Shown piece after piece: positions 17,061 through 25,435 of a stretch of DNA of 64,000 bases. Position numbers and translations under genes: made by a program. The notes beneath the pieces were generated by a model. That model was not told where the DNA came from. It saw nothing but the letters and a program-made list of their open reading frames with translations, and made no database searches. The DNA lies in NCBI RefSeq assembly GCF_001428845.1, contig NZ_LMIU01000023.1, positions 62,001 to 126,000 on the forward strand. The letters run 5' to 3'. Source of the DNA: Achromobacter sp. Root83 (GTDB taxonomy: Bacteria; Pseudomonadota; Gammaproteobacteria; Burkholderiales; Burkholderiaceae_B). Numbering within the stretch: position 1 is the stretch's first letter; each line of letters begins with the position of its first letter.

Positions 17061-17137
17061 TTGTACGGCGGACATGAAGTCACCGGGCGACAAATCAGGC
17101 GGTTCTTGCAGTTCTCTTCCAATATCCGGGGGTTTTC

Positions 17138-18169
17138 ATGAGCAAGGTACTAGCAGTGCTCGCAGCGGCGGCAATCGCCGCAGGGCTGGGCGCCAACGCG
17201 CAGGCGCAGCAGAAATTGGTGGTGGCCGGGTACGGCGGATCTTTCGAAGACATCATGCGCAAGGACATCTTTCCGCCCTTCGCCAAGCAGCACGGCGCCG
17301 AACTGGATTATGTGGCCGGCAACTCCACCAACACGGTGGCGCGCCTGCAGGCGCAAAAGAGCAATCAGCAGATCGACGTGGCCATCATCGACGATGGCCC
17401 CATGTATCAGGCCATTGCGCTGGGGTTCTGCGAACCCATCAAGAACCTGCCCGCGGACGATATCTACAGCACCGCCCGCTACAAGGATGACAAGGCAGTC
17501 GCCATCGGCATCGTGGCCACCGGCATCATGTACAACAAGAAGGTCTTCGACGAGAAGAAATGGGCTCCGCCCACGTCCTGGAAGGACCTGAAAGACCCCA
17601 AGTACAAGAAGCAGCTCGTCATCCCTCCGCTCAACAATACCTACGGCTTGCACTCGCTGGTCGAGTACGCCCGCGAAGGCGGCGGCGGCGAAAAGAACAT
17701 CGACGCCGGCTTCACCACGTTCAAGAACGAGGTCGGCCCGAACGTGCTGGTCTATGAACCCTCGCCCGGCAAGATGACCGAGCTGTTCTCCAGCGGCCAG
17801 GCAACGATCGCCGTGTGGGGCAGCGGCCGCGTCAAGGCCTTCGCCGACACGGGCTTCCCGGTGGGCTTCGTGTATCCGCAAGAGGGCGCCTATGCCTTGC
17901 TGTCTTCCGTGTGCCCCGTCGCCAAGGCCAAGACGAACCCGCTTGCCCAGGCCTTCGTGCAGTACCTCGTGACGCCAGAGGTCCAGGAAAAACTGGCTTC
18001 CGCCTACGGCTATGGCCCCGTCAACAAGAAGGCCAAGGTGACCGACGATCCGCGCGTCCCGCTGCCTATCGGCAAGCGTGCCGCCGACCTGATCGTCATC
18101 GATTGGGACACGGTCAACCAGAACCGGGATGACTGGAACAAGCGCTGGACACGGGAAATCGAGCGCTGA
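17138..18169 (+). CDS. ABC transporter periplasmic substrate-binding protein, PotD-like (cluster B)
   Basis: 343 residues with a signal peptide MSKVLAVLAAAAIAAGLGANAQAQQ. The mature part resembles the cluster A binding protein in layout: LVVAGYGGSFEDIMRKDIF, VAIIDDGPMYQAIALGFCEPI, YNKKVFDEKKWAPPTSW and DLKDPKYKKQLVIPP. First gene of the operon behind a repressed sigma-70 promoter. Shared motifs (D-D-G after the first domain, W-APPTSW) suggest the two binding proteins recognise related ligands. The exact ligand is unknown. Confidence 0.93.
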   Translation: MSKVLAVLAAAAIAAGLGANAQAQQKLVVAGYGGSFEDIMRKDIFPPFAKQHGAELDYVAGNSTNTVARLQAQKSNQQIDVAIIDDGPMYQAIALGFCEPIKNLPADDIYSTARYKDDKAVAIGIVATGIMYNKKVFDEKKWAPPTSWKDLKDPKYKKQLVIPPLNNTYGLHSLVEYAREGGGGEKNIDAGFTTFKNEVGPNVLVYEPSPGKMTELFSSGQATIAVWGSGRVKAFADTGFPVGFVYPQEGAYALLSSVCPVAKAKTNPLAQAFVQYLVTPEVQEKLASAYGYGPVNKKAKVTDDPRVPLPIGKRAADLIVIDWDTVNQNRDDWNKRWTREIER

Positions 18170-18185
18170 GCGTCTGCGGGCAACG

Positions 18186-18203
18186 GGCGGCGCTTGCGCC
18201 GCC
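18186..18203 (+). other. Intercistronic hairpin after the binding-protein gene
   Basis: GGCGGCG-CTTG-CGCCGCC forms a perfect 7-bp GC stem 16 bases after the stop and 14 before the ATPase start. It probably raises binding-protein mRNA stability relative to the downstream genes, a common arrangement in ABC operons. Confidence 0.5.
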
Positions 18204-18216
18204 ACCGGGAGCATTC

Positions 18217-19284
18217 ATGACCTATCTTGTGCTGGACCGCCTGAGCAAACGCTACGGCGACACGACCGCCGTCGAAGACCTGAGCCTGTCGGTCACGCAG
18301 GGCGAGTTCATATCCCTCCTGGGCCCGTCGGGCTGCGGCAAGACGACCACCCTGCAGATGATCGCCGGGTTCGTCGAGCCCACCGGCGGCAGCATCGTGC
18401 TCAACGGCAAGGACGTCAGCAAGGTGCCCGCCAACAAACGGGGGCTGGGCATGGTGTTCCAGAACTACGCCCTGTTTCCGCACATGACGGCATCCGAGAA
18501 CGTGTCCTTCGGATTGGAGATGCAGCGGGTGAAGAAGGATGAACGCGAGGCACGGGTGGCTGATGCGCTCAAGCTGGTCGGCCTGTCGCATCTGGCCGGC
18601 CGCCACCCGGCACAGATGTCCGGCGGGCAGCAGCAGCGCGTGGCGCTGGCGCGTGCGCTGGTCATCCGGCCCAGCGTGCTGCTGCTGGACGAGCCGCTCT
18701 CCAACCTGGATGCCAAGCTGCGCGAGGAAATGCAGTTGGAACTGCGCAGCATCCAGCGCACGGTGGGCACCACCACGATCCTGGTGACGCACGATCAGTC
18801 CGAGGCACTGGCGCTGTCGGACCGCATCGTGGTGATGAACCAGGGGCGTGTCGAACAGGTGGCGGAGCCGTTCGCTGCCTATGAAGGGCCGGCCAGCCAT
18901 TTTGTGGGCGGCTTCCTGGGCAAGGCGAATGTGTTCACGCCGCAGGCCGAACAATACGAAAGCGAGACCCGCGCACGCATCGGCGAGGCGCATATCGCCA
19001 TGGACGGCGCGCCCGTGCCGCGCGGCCCGGTGATCGTGCGGCCCGAGAAGATCCTGTTTTCCGAGCCCGCGGCCTGTGCCCTGCCCGGCCGCATGAAGAC
19101 GCGCGTGTTCCAGGGCAACCATTGGCTGTGCCAGGTGGAAACCTCCGTCGGCGAGGTGATGGTGATCCGGCAGAACGACGGGGTGCCCGTGCCCGCCGAG
19201 GGTGAACCGGTGCATCTGCGCTGGCGCGCGCAGGACATGTGCGCCGTGTCCGCCGCCACCGGACCGCAAGGCCGCCCATCATGA
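18217..19284 (+). CDS. ABC transporter ATP-binding protein, PotA-like (cluster B)
   Basis: 355 residues. Walker A GPSGCGKTTTLQMIAGF, signature MSGGQQQRVALARALVIRP, Walker B VLLLDEPLSNLDAKL, H-loop LVTHDQSEALALS, then a TOBE-like C-terminal domain. It is closely similar to the cluster A ATPase (same Walker A and the same DEPLSNLDAKLREEMQ stretch), consistent with duplication or common ancestry of the two importers. The stop overlaps the next start (ATGA 19281-19284). Confidence 0.95.
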   Translation: MTYLVLDRLSKRYGDTTAVEDLSLSVTQGEFISLLGPSGCGKTTTLQMIAGFVEPTGGSIVLNGKDVSKVPANKRGLGMVFQNYALFPHMTASENVSFGLEMQRVKKDEREARVADALKLVGLSHLAGRHPAQMSGGQQQRVALARALVIRPSVLLLDEPLSNLDAKLREEMQLELRSIQRTVGTTTILVTHDQSEALALSDRIVVMNQGRVEQVAEPFAAYEGPASHFVGGFLGKANVFTPQAEQYESETRARIGEAHIAMDGAPVPRGPVIVRPEKILFSEPAACALPGRMKTRVFQGNHWLCQVETSVGEVMVIRQNDGVPVPAEGEPVHLRWRAQDMCAVSAATGPQGRPS

Positions 19285-20147
19285 ACGCGCGCACCAATCC
19301 ATGGGTGCTGAGCGCACCGGCGCTGGTGGTGTATGCCACGTTCCTGGTGGTGCCGATGGCGCTGGTGTTCCTGATCAGCTTTTTCGACTTCCAGTTCTAC
19401 GGCGGCATGCAGGCCACCTTCACCTGGAAGAACTACATCGAGATCCTGACCGACAGCTACTACTACGAGATCTACGCGCGCACGTTCGGCGTCGCGGCGG
19501 CCGTGACGCTGGCGTGCCTGGTGCTGGGCACGGCGGAAGCCTATGTGCTGTCGCGTATGGCCAATCCGTGGAAGGGGTTGTTCCTGATGGTGGTGCTGGG
19601 CCCGCTGCTGATCTCGGTGGTGGTGCGCACGCTGGGGTGGGCACTGCTGTTCGGGTCGACCGGCCTGATCAACAAGGCGCTGATGGGCATCGGGCTGATC
19701 TCATCACCCATCGACCTGATGTACAGCAACCTGGGCGTGGGCATTGCGCTGACGCACGTGCTGGTGCCGTTCATGGTGATTTCGGTCTGGGCGTCGCTGC
19801 AGCGGATCAATCCGTCCACCGAGGCGGCCGCGCTGTCGCTGGGCGCCAGCCAGTTCACCGTGGTCCGCCGCGTCATCGTGCCGCAGGTGATGCCGGGCAT
19901 CCTGTCGGGCGCGATCATGGTGTTCGCGATGGCGGCAAGCTCGTTCGCCACGCCAGCCATCATCGGCGGCCGCCGCCTGAAGAATGTGGCCACGGCCGCC
20001 TACGACGAATTCCTGAACACCCTGAACTGGCCGCTGGGCGCGGCGCTGGCGGTGGTGCTGTTGCTGGCGACCGTGGTGGTGCTGCTATCGGCCAACCGCA
20101 TCATCGAGCGCAAGTACGGCGTCGTGTTCAATCAGGCGGGGGGCTGA
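19281..20147 (+). CDS. ABC transporter permease, PotB-like (cluster B)
   Basis: 288 residues from ATG 19281, which overlaps the ATPase stop. About six membrane segments; EAA loop AALSLGASQFTVVRRVIVPQ. Like the cluster A counterpart it contains EAYVLSRM.NPWK and GGRRLKNVATAAYDEFLNTLNWPLGAA, so the pair is paralogous. It forms a heterodimeric channel with the next gene product; a single base separates them. Confidence 0.94.
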   Translation: MNARTNPWVLSAPALVVYATFLVVPMALVFLISFFDFQFYGGMQATFTWKNYIEILTDSYYYEIYARTFGVAAAVTLACLVLGTAEAYVLSRMANPWKGLFLMVVLGPLLISVVVRTLGWALLFGSTGLINKALMGIGLISSPIDLMYSNLGVGIALTHVLVPFMVISVWASLQRINPSTEAAALSLGASQFTVVRRVIVPQVMPGILSGAIMVFAMAASSFATPAIIGGRRLKNVATAAYDEFLNTLNWPLGAALAVVLLLATVVVLLSANRIIERKYGVVFNQAGG

Positions 20148-20148
20148 C

Positions 20149-20949
20149 ATGCAATTCCGCAACGGTCCCATCGGGCTGCTCTTCCACACCCTGTTCATTC
20201 TCTTCATCCTGGCGCCCATCGTCATGGTGTGCGCGGTGGCGTTCACGTCGGAAGGCTTCATCTCGCTGCCATCCGGGGGACTGTCCCTGCGCTGGTTCCG
20301 CGCCATCCTGGACAACCCGCGCTTCATCGAGGCGTTCTGGTTCAGCCTGGGGCTGGGCACCTTGTCGGCCACGCTCGCGATCGGCCTGGCCGTGCCCAGC
20401 GCGCTGGCGCTGGCGCGCAACCGTTTCCGCGGACGCGAGGCCCTGGTGGCGTTCTTTCTTTCCCCGCTGATGATCCCGCATGTGGTGCTGGGCCTGGCCT
20501 TCCTGAAGTTCTTCACGACGGTGGACCTGGCGGGCACCTATGTGGGGCTGGTGATCGCGCACGTGATCCTGGTCATGCCCTACGCCTTGCGCCTGGTGCT
20601 GGCCTCGGCCGCCGGGATCGACCCGGCGCTGGAGCGCGCCGCGCAATCCCTGGGGGCGTCCAACTGGACGGCCTTCCGCCGCGTGGTGCTGCCCCTGCTG
20701 CTGCCGGGCGTGGTCAGCGGATGGGTCATTGCGTTCATCACCAGCTTCGACGAACTGACGATGTCGATCTTCATCGCCTCGCCGTCCACGACCACCCTGC
20801 CGGTGCGCATCTTCCTGCACATCGAGGACACCATCGACCCCTTGGTGACGGCGGTGTCGGCGTTGCTGATCTACGTGACGATCATTGCCATATTCATCCT
20901 GGACCGCGTCGTCGGCCTGGAAAAGCTGTTTGTAGGAAAGGGACGCTAA
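20149..20949 (+). CDS. ABC transporter permease, PotC-like (cluster B)
   Basis: 266 residues, about six membrane segments, EAA loop AAQSLGASNWTAFRRVVLPL, and SFDELTMSIFIASPSTTTLP near the end, closely matching the cluster A PotC-like protein. The stop TAA shares bases with the next start (TAATG at 20947-20951), so the importer is translationally coupled to the first oxidase subunit. Confidence 0.94.
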   Translation: MQFRNGPIGLLFHTLFILFILAPIVMVCAVAFTSEGFISLPSGGLSLRWFRAILDNPRFIEAFWFSLGLGTLSATLAIGLAVPSALALARNRFRGREALVAFFLSPLMIPHVVLGLAFLKFFTTVDLAGTYVGLVIAHVILVMPYALRLVLASAAGIDPALERAAQSLGASNWTAFRRVVLPLLLPGVVSGWVIAFITSFDELTMSIFIASPSTTTLPVRIFLHIEDTIDPLVTAVSALLIYVTIIAIFILDRVVGLEKLFVGKGR

Positions 20950-22106
20950 TGACGGACGAGAAAGAACTGGCGCCGCGCGAGCCCGCGCACCGCGGCATCT
21001 ACGATGCGGCGGTGATCGGCGGCGGGCTGGTCGGATCGGCGGTGGCCTACGGGCTGCGGCGCGAGCTGGACCATGTGGCCGTGCTGGACGAAGGCGACGT
21101 GGCCTACCGGGCGTCGCGCGGAAACTTCGGGCTGGTGTGGGTGCAGAGCAAGGGCATGGGGCTGCCGCGCTATGGGGTATGGACCATGGCCTCGGCCTCG
21201 GGCTGGCCGGAGCTGGCCGCTCGGCTGCTGGACGAGACCGGGGTGGATGTCCACCTGGAGCAGCGCGGGGGGCTGCATGCGCTGCTGAGCGACGAGGAAG
21301 TGGAGGCCCGGACCCAATTCATGAGCACCCTGCTGGCGCAGCCCGGCATGGCGCAGTACGAATGGAAGATGCTGGACCGGGCGGAAGTGGCGGACATGGT
21401 GCCGGGCATCGGCCCCGACGTGCGCGGCGCGACATGGACGCCGGTCGACGGCATCGCCAACCCCTTGAAGCTGCTGCGCGCCCTGCACATGAGTTTTGCC
21501 CGGCGGGCTGTGGATTACCTGCCGCGCCGTCCGGCGCAAGGCATCCGCCAGCGCGACGGCATCTTCGAAATCGCCACGCCCGCGGGCGCCGTGCGTGCGC
21601 GCAAGGTGGTGCTGGCGTCGGGGCTGTCCAACAAGGAACTGGGCCAGCAGGTCGGCCTGGACGTGCCGGTGCGGCCGCAGCGCGGCCAGATCGTGGTGCT
21701 GGAACGCACGCGCCGCATGCTGGAGACACCGCTGTCCACCCTGCGCCAGACGGACGAAGGCACCTGGCTGATCGGCGATTCCCAGGAAGAAGCGGGGTAT
21801 GTGGACAACCTGGTGGGCCTGCCCATCCTGGGCACGCTGGCCGACCGCGCCGTGCGCACCCTGCCCGCGTTGCGCGAGGTCCGCGTGGTGCGCAGCTGGG
21901 CGGCTCTGCGCGTCATGTCCAAGGACGGATTCCCGATCTATCAGCAATCCGAGACCTGCCCGGGGGCGTTCGTCGCCACCTGTCATAGCGGCGTGACGCT
22001 GGCCGCCGCGCACGCGCTCAATCTGGCGCCCATGATCGCCGCGGGCAAGCTCGCCGACGACATGGCGCCCTTCTCGACCCGGAGGTTCCATGTTCAAGAG
22101 GCTTGA
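20949..22106 (+). CDS. FAD-dependent oxidoreductase, DAO family (first catalytic-type subunit of cluster B)
   Basis: 385 residues from ATG 20949, preceded by GGAAAGGGA and overlapping the permease stop; the frame is open far upstream but only antisense-like peptide is encoded there. The Rossmann motif is YDAAVIGGGLVGSAVAYGLR. Other family features: ASRGNFGLVWVQSKG, VRPQRGQIVVLERTRRM and CHSGVTLAAAHALNLAPMIA. It resembles the HcnC/sarcosine-oxidase-beta branch. It overlaps the next gene by 17 bases. Cluster B contains a second DAO-type subunit at 23892, so one may be the catalytic partner and the other an alternative or a separate enzyme. Confidence 0.9.
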   Translation: MTDEKELAPREPAHRGIYDAAVIGGGLVGSAVAYGLRRELDHVAVLDEGDVAYRASRGNFGLVWVQSKGMGLPRYGVWTMASASGWPELAARLLDETGVDVHLEQRGGLHALLSDEEVEARTQFMSTLLAQPGMAQYEWKMLDRAEVADMVPGIGPDVRGATWTPVDGIANPLKLLRALHMSFARRAVDYLPRRPAQGIRQRDGIFEIATPAGAVRARKVVLASGLSNKELGQQVGLDVPVRPQRGQIVVLERTRRMLETPLSTLRQTDEGTWLIGDSQEEAGYVDNLVGLPILGTLADRAVRTLPALREVRVVRSWAALRVMSKDGFPIYQQSETCPGAFVATCHSGVTLAAAHALNLAPMIAAGKLADDMAPFSTRRFHVQEA

Positions 22107-22398
22107 CGAGGCGCAGCGCCAGGCGGCGGACGCGCCGGTGCGCGTAACGGTCAATGGGGCCGAGCTGCAGTGCCGGCAGGGCGACAGCGTGGCGGCGGCG
22201 CTTTTCGCCGGCGGCGTGCAGGCCTGTCGCGACACCGCGGTCAACGAGGTCCCGCGAGGCCCCTATTGCATGATGGGCGTGTGCTATGACTGCCTGGTCA
22301 CCATCGACGGGCAAGCGAACCAGCAGGGCTGCATGACGGCCGTGCGGGAAGGAATGAAGATCGAGCGCCAGCTTGGCGCGCGCAAGGTGCAAGCATGA
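22090..22398 (+). CDS. (2Fe-2S)-binding small oxidase subunit (HcnA-like, cluster B)
   Basis: 102 residues. Cysteines 60, 65, 68 and 81 (YCMMGVCYDC...GC) form the [2Fe-2S] site; the pattern C-x4-C-x2-C matches the cluster A protein. ATG 22090 lies inside the previous gene, preceded by GGAGG-like AGGTTCC, and the stop overlaps the next start by ATGA. It transfers electrons within the heterotrimeric oxidase. Confidence 0.9.
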   Translation: MFKRLDEAQRQAADAPVRVTVNGAELQCRQGDSVAAALFAGGVQACRDTAVNEVPRGPYCMMGVCYDCLVTIDGQANQQGCMTAVREGMKIERQLGARKVQA

Positions 22399-23837
22399 TA
22401 GCGACGACGCAATGCGATCTGCTGGTGGTGGGCGCGGGACCGGCCGGGCTGGCGGCCGCGACGCTGGCCGCGAAGATGGGGGTGGACACCGTGCTGCTGG
22501 ATGAGCAGCCGGCGCCGGGCGGCCAGATCTACCGCGCCATCACGACCACGCCCGTGACCGACCGCGGCATCCTGGGCGAAGACTACTGGCACGGCGCGAC
22601 GCTGGTAGCGCCCTTCCAGCAATCCGGCGCGCGCTACGTGCCGGGCGCGACCGTATGGGCCGTGGCGCAACGCACCGCGCCCCAGCCCGAAGAGGGCTTC
22701 GAGGTCGCGTATTCGGTAGCGGGCGAGGCCCGCATCGTGCATGCGCGCCGCCTGCTGCTTGCCACGGGCGCGCAGGAACGGCCTTTTCCCATCCCGGGCT
22801 GGACCTTGCCGGGCGTCATCACCGCGGGCGCGGCGCAGATCCTGCTGAAGTCCTCGGGCATGGTGCCGTCCGACCGGACGGTGTTGGCCGGCTGCGGTCC
22901 GCTCCTGTACCTGGTCGCGTGGCAGTACCTGAATGCCGGCGTGAAGATCGATGCGCTGCTGGAAACCACGCCGCCCGGGCGCATGAGCCAGGCGCTGCCG
23001 AAGGTCTGGGGCTTTCTGCGTTCACCCTATCTGGGCAAGGGCCTGAAGCTGTTGCGCGCGGTGAAGGCCGCGGTGCCCATCGTCCGCGGCGTGACGGCGC
23101 TGGAAGCGCTGGGCGACGGCAAACTGCAAAGCGTGCGCTACACCGCGGGCGGGCAGACCAAGTCCTTGCCCGCCGAACAGCTCATGCTGCACCAGGGCGT
23201 GGTGCCGAATGTGAACCTGTCGCGCGCCGTGGGCGTGGAGCATCGCTGGAACGACGCGCTGGACTGTTGGGAGCCGCAGGTCGACGAATGGGGCGTGACG
23301 TCGGTGGACGGGGTGGGCATGGCGGGCGACGGCGCGGGCATCGCGGGCGCGCTGGCGGCCGAGCATCGCGGCCGGCTGGCGGCCTTGCAGGCCGCGCATC
23401 TGCTGGGCCGCATCGATGCCCGCCAGCGCGATCGAGAGGCCGTGGCGCCCCGCGCGGCGCTGGCGCGCGCCGTGAGGGGCCGCGAGTTCTTCGATGCGCT
23501 CTACAAGGCGCCAGAGGCCTTCCGGCGGCCCACGGGCGACACCATCGTCTGCCGCTGCGAGGAAGTGACCGCGGCGCAGGTGCGCGACACGGTCAAGCTG
23601 GGCTGCAGCGGCCCGAACCAGATGAAGGCCTTCCTGCGCTGCGGGATGGGCCCGTGCCAGGGCCGCTTCTGCGGCCTGACGGTATCGGAAATCATCGCCG
23701 AAGAGCGTGGCGTGCCGACGCAGGAAGTGGGCTATTACCGCCTGCGCTTTCCGACCAAGCCGCTGACCCTGGGAGAGTTGGCGTCGCTGCCGCAGACGGA
23801 TGAATCCCGCCAGGCCGTCGTCCGTCTGAAAAAGTAG
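22395..23837 (+). CDS. FAD/NAD(P)-binding oxidoreductase subunit with BFD-like domain (HcnB-like, cluster B)
   Basis: 480 residues. N-terminal FAD fold LLVVGAGPAGLAAATLAAK with DEQPAPGGQIYRAI; a central nucleotide site VLAGCGPLLYLVAWQYLNAG; FAD closure GVGMAGDGAGIAGALAAEHRG. The C-terminal BFD-like cysteines are 386/388 (VCRCEEV) and 421/426 (CQGRFC), the same spacing class as in cluster A. It is the middle subunit, linked by overlap to the small subunit. A small hairpin (23862-23878) separates it from the second DAO-type gene. Confidence 0.92.
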   Translation: MIATTQCDLLVVGAGPAGLAAATLAAKMGVDTVLLDEQPAPGGQIYRAITTTPVTDRGILGEDYWHGATLVAPFQQSGARYVPGATVWAVAQRTAPQPEEGFEVAYSVAGEARIVHARRLLLATGAQERPFPIPGWTLPGVITAGAAQILLKSSGMVPSDRTVLAGCGPLLYLVAWQYLNAGVKIDALLETTPPGRMSQALPKVWGFLRSPYLGKGLKLLRAVKAAVPIVRGVTALEALGDGKLQSVRYTAGGQTKSLPAEQLMLHQGVVPNVNLSRAVGVEHRWNDALDCWEPQVDEWGVTSVDGVGMAGDGAGIAGALAAEHRGRLAALQAAHLLGRIDARQRDREAVAPRAALARAVRGREFFDALYKAPEAFRRPTGDTIVCRCEEVTAAQVRDTVKLGCSGPNQMKAFLRCGMGPCQGRFCGLTVSEIIAEERGVPTQEVGYYRLRFPTKPLTLGELASLPQTDESRQAVVRLKK

Positions 23838-23891
23838 GCGGGATCCACCGATGTTCTTGAACAGCCGCGTGGCGGCTGACGGAAGGGAAAC

Positions 23892-25052
23892 ATGACCGTT
23901 CAATCGCGGTCGGCCGAAGTCATCATCATCGGGGGCGGCCTGCACGGCAGTTCGGCGGCGCTGCATCTGGCGCGCGCGGGTGTGGGCGCCCTGGTGATCG
24001 AAAAAAACTACGTGGGGCGGCACGCGTCCGGCGTGAATGCGGGCGGCGTGCGCACCTTGGCGCGCCATCTGGCCGAGGTGCCGCTGGCCCTGGCCTCGCG
24101 CGAGCTGTGGTATCGCATCGGTGACCTGGTGGACGACGACTGCGGGTTCGAGCAGCATGGCCAGGTGCGGGTGGCCGAGAATGCGGCGGACGCCGAGGCC
24201 CTGCGTGCGCGGCTGGCCACCATGACCGCCCATGGCTATACCCACGAGCAGTGGATAAGTCCTGAAGACCTGCTGGCACTGATTCCCGCGCTGGCGCCCA
24301 CCGTCCAGGGCGGCCTGATCGCGCGCGAGGACGCGGCCGCCGATCCCTACCGCACCACGCTTGCCTTCCGCATGAAGGCCGCCAGCCTGGGGGCGCGCTT
24401 CATGGAGGGCGTGCGGGTGCGCGGCGTAACGCGTGACGGCGGCCAGTGGCGCGTGGACACCGACGCGGGTGTGTACACCGCGCCGCGCGTGCTGAACTGC
24501 GCGGGCGCCTGGGCCGACCGCATCGCCGAGCAATGGGGCGAGCCGGTACCTTTGACCGCCATCAGCCCCATGATGCTGGTGACCTTGCGCATGGACCATT
24601 TCCTGGACCCCGTGGTGCTGGGCACGGGCCGGGCGCTGTCGTTCAAGCAGCGCGCGAACGGCACGGTGCTGATCGGCGGCGGCCGGCGCGCCTGGGTGGA
24701 CCGCGACGCGGAATGGACCGAGCTGGATTTCCGTTCGCTGGCCGAAGGCGCACGCACCGTCTGCGACCTGTTTCCGCATATGCGCGATGCGATCGTAAAC
24801 CGGGGGTGGGCGGGCATCGAAGCGGCCATGCCCGACGAGATCCCGGTGATCGGCCGCAGCAGCCGGCACGAGACCGCGTTCCATGCCTTCGGGTTTTCGG
24901 CGCACGGCTTCGAACTGGGGCCCATCGTCGGCCGCATCATGGCCGACCTGATTACCACCGGCGCGACGGACATGCCGATCGCGCCGTTCCGCATTGAACG
25001 TTTTTCGGATGCCGCACCGGCATCCGGCCCATCCAAGGAGCAGGACCAATGA
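23892..25052 (+). CDS. FAD-dependent oxidoreductase, DAO family (second catalytic-type subunit, HcnC-like)
   Basis: 386 residues; GGAAGGGAA precedes the ATG. Rossmann motif VIIIGGGLHGSSAALHLARAG; the segment RHASGVNAGGVRTLARHLAE resembles the cluster A subunit (ASGVNYGGVRRQGR), as does the ending FHAFGFSAHGFELGPIVGRI. By these motifs it, rather than the 20949 gene, is the counterpart of the cluster A subunit. It overlaps ridA by ATGA, tying oxidation to imine removal. Confidence 0.91.
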   Translation: MTVQSRSAEVIIIGGGLHGSSAALHLARAGVGALVIEKNYVGRHASGVNAGGVRTLARHLAEVPLALASRELWYRIGDLVDDDCGFEQHGQVRVAENAADAEALRARLATMTAHGYTHEQWISPEDLLALIPALAPTVQGGLIAREDAAADPYRTTLAFRMKAASLGARFMEGVRVRGVTRDGGQWRVDTDAGVYTAPRVLNCAGAWADRIAEQWGEPVPLTAISPMMLVTLRMDHFLDPVVLGTGRALSFKQRANGTVLIGGGRRAWVDRDAEWTELDFRSLAEGARTVCDLFPHMRDAIVNRGWAGIEAAMPDEIPVIGRSSRHETAFHAFGFSAHGFELGPIVGRIMADLITTGATDMPIAPFRIERFSDAAPASGPSKEQDQ

Positions 25053-25435
25053 CCGATATCGTGCGCAAGGATTCCAATCAGCGCCTCTCCCGCATCGTGA
25101 TCCACGGAGACACGGTGTACGTGGCGGGCGTGACCTCGGCGGCCCCAGGAGGCATCGCGGCGCAGACGCGCGACGCGCTGGCGAAGATCGACGGCTATCT
25201 GGCGCAGGCCGGCACCGACAAGTCGCGGCTGCTGTCCGTGCAGATTTGGTTGAAGGACATCGACCGGGACTTCGCCGGCATGAACGGCGTATGGGCCGAA
25301 TGGGCATTGCCGGATGCGATGCCCACCCGCGCCACCTGCGAGGCCAAGTTGGCCGCGCCGGAGCTGCTGGTGGAGATCATCGTGACGGCCGCGAAGCGGC
25401 CAGGGTTTGTCAGCGGGCCGGTGTCTGAAAGCTGA
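25049..25435 (+). CDS. RidA-family (YjgF/YER057c/UK114) enamine/imine deaminase-like protein
   Basis: 128 residues. RidA features: MTDIVRKDSNQRLSRIVIHG, VYVAGVTS, QTRDALAKIDGYLAQAGTDK (helix typical of the family), and MPTRATCEAKLAAPELLVEI, which contains the Arg that anchors the substrate carboxylate in active RidA proteins (the R-x-C/T segment) and the family Glu near the end. It hydrolyses reactive imines/enamines to 2-oxo acids and ammonia. The overlap with the oxidase gene suggests it acts on the imine that the cluster B oxidase releases. Its end overlaps the convergent amidohydrolase gene by 26 bases. Confidence 0.88.
   Translation: MTDIVRKDSNQRLSRIVIHGDTVYVAGVTSAAPGGIAAQTRDALAKIDGYLAQAGTDKSRLLSVQIWLKDIDRDFAGMNGVWAEWALPDAMPTRATCEAKLAAPELLVEIIVTAAKRPGFVSGPVSES

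Noticed and set aside
17138-25435. L-hydroxyproline degradation cluster
   Set aside because: The oxidase and RidA fit, but no 4-hydroxyproline epimerase, 1-pyrroline-4-hydroxy-2-carboxylate deaminase or 2-oxoglutarate semialdehyde dehydrogenase is present.
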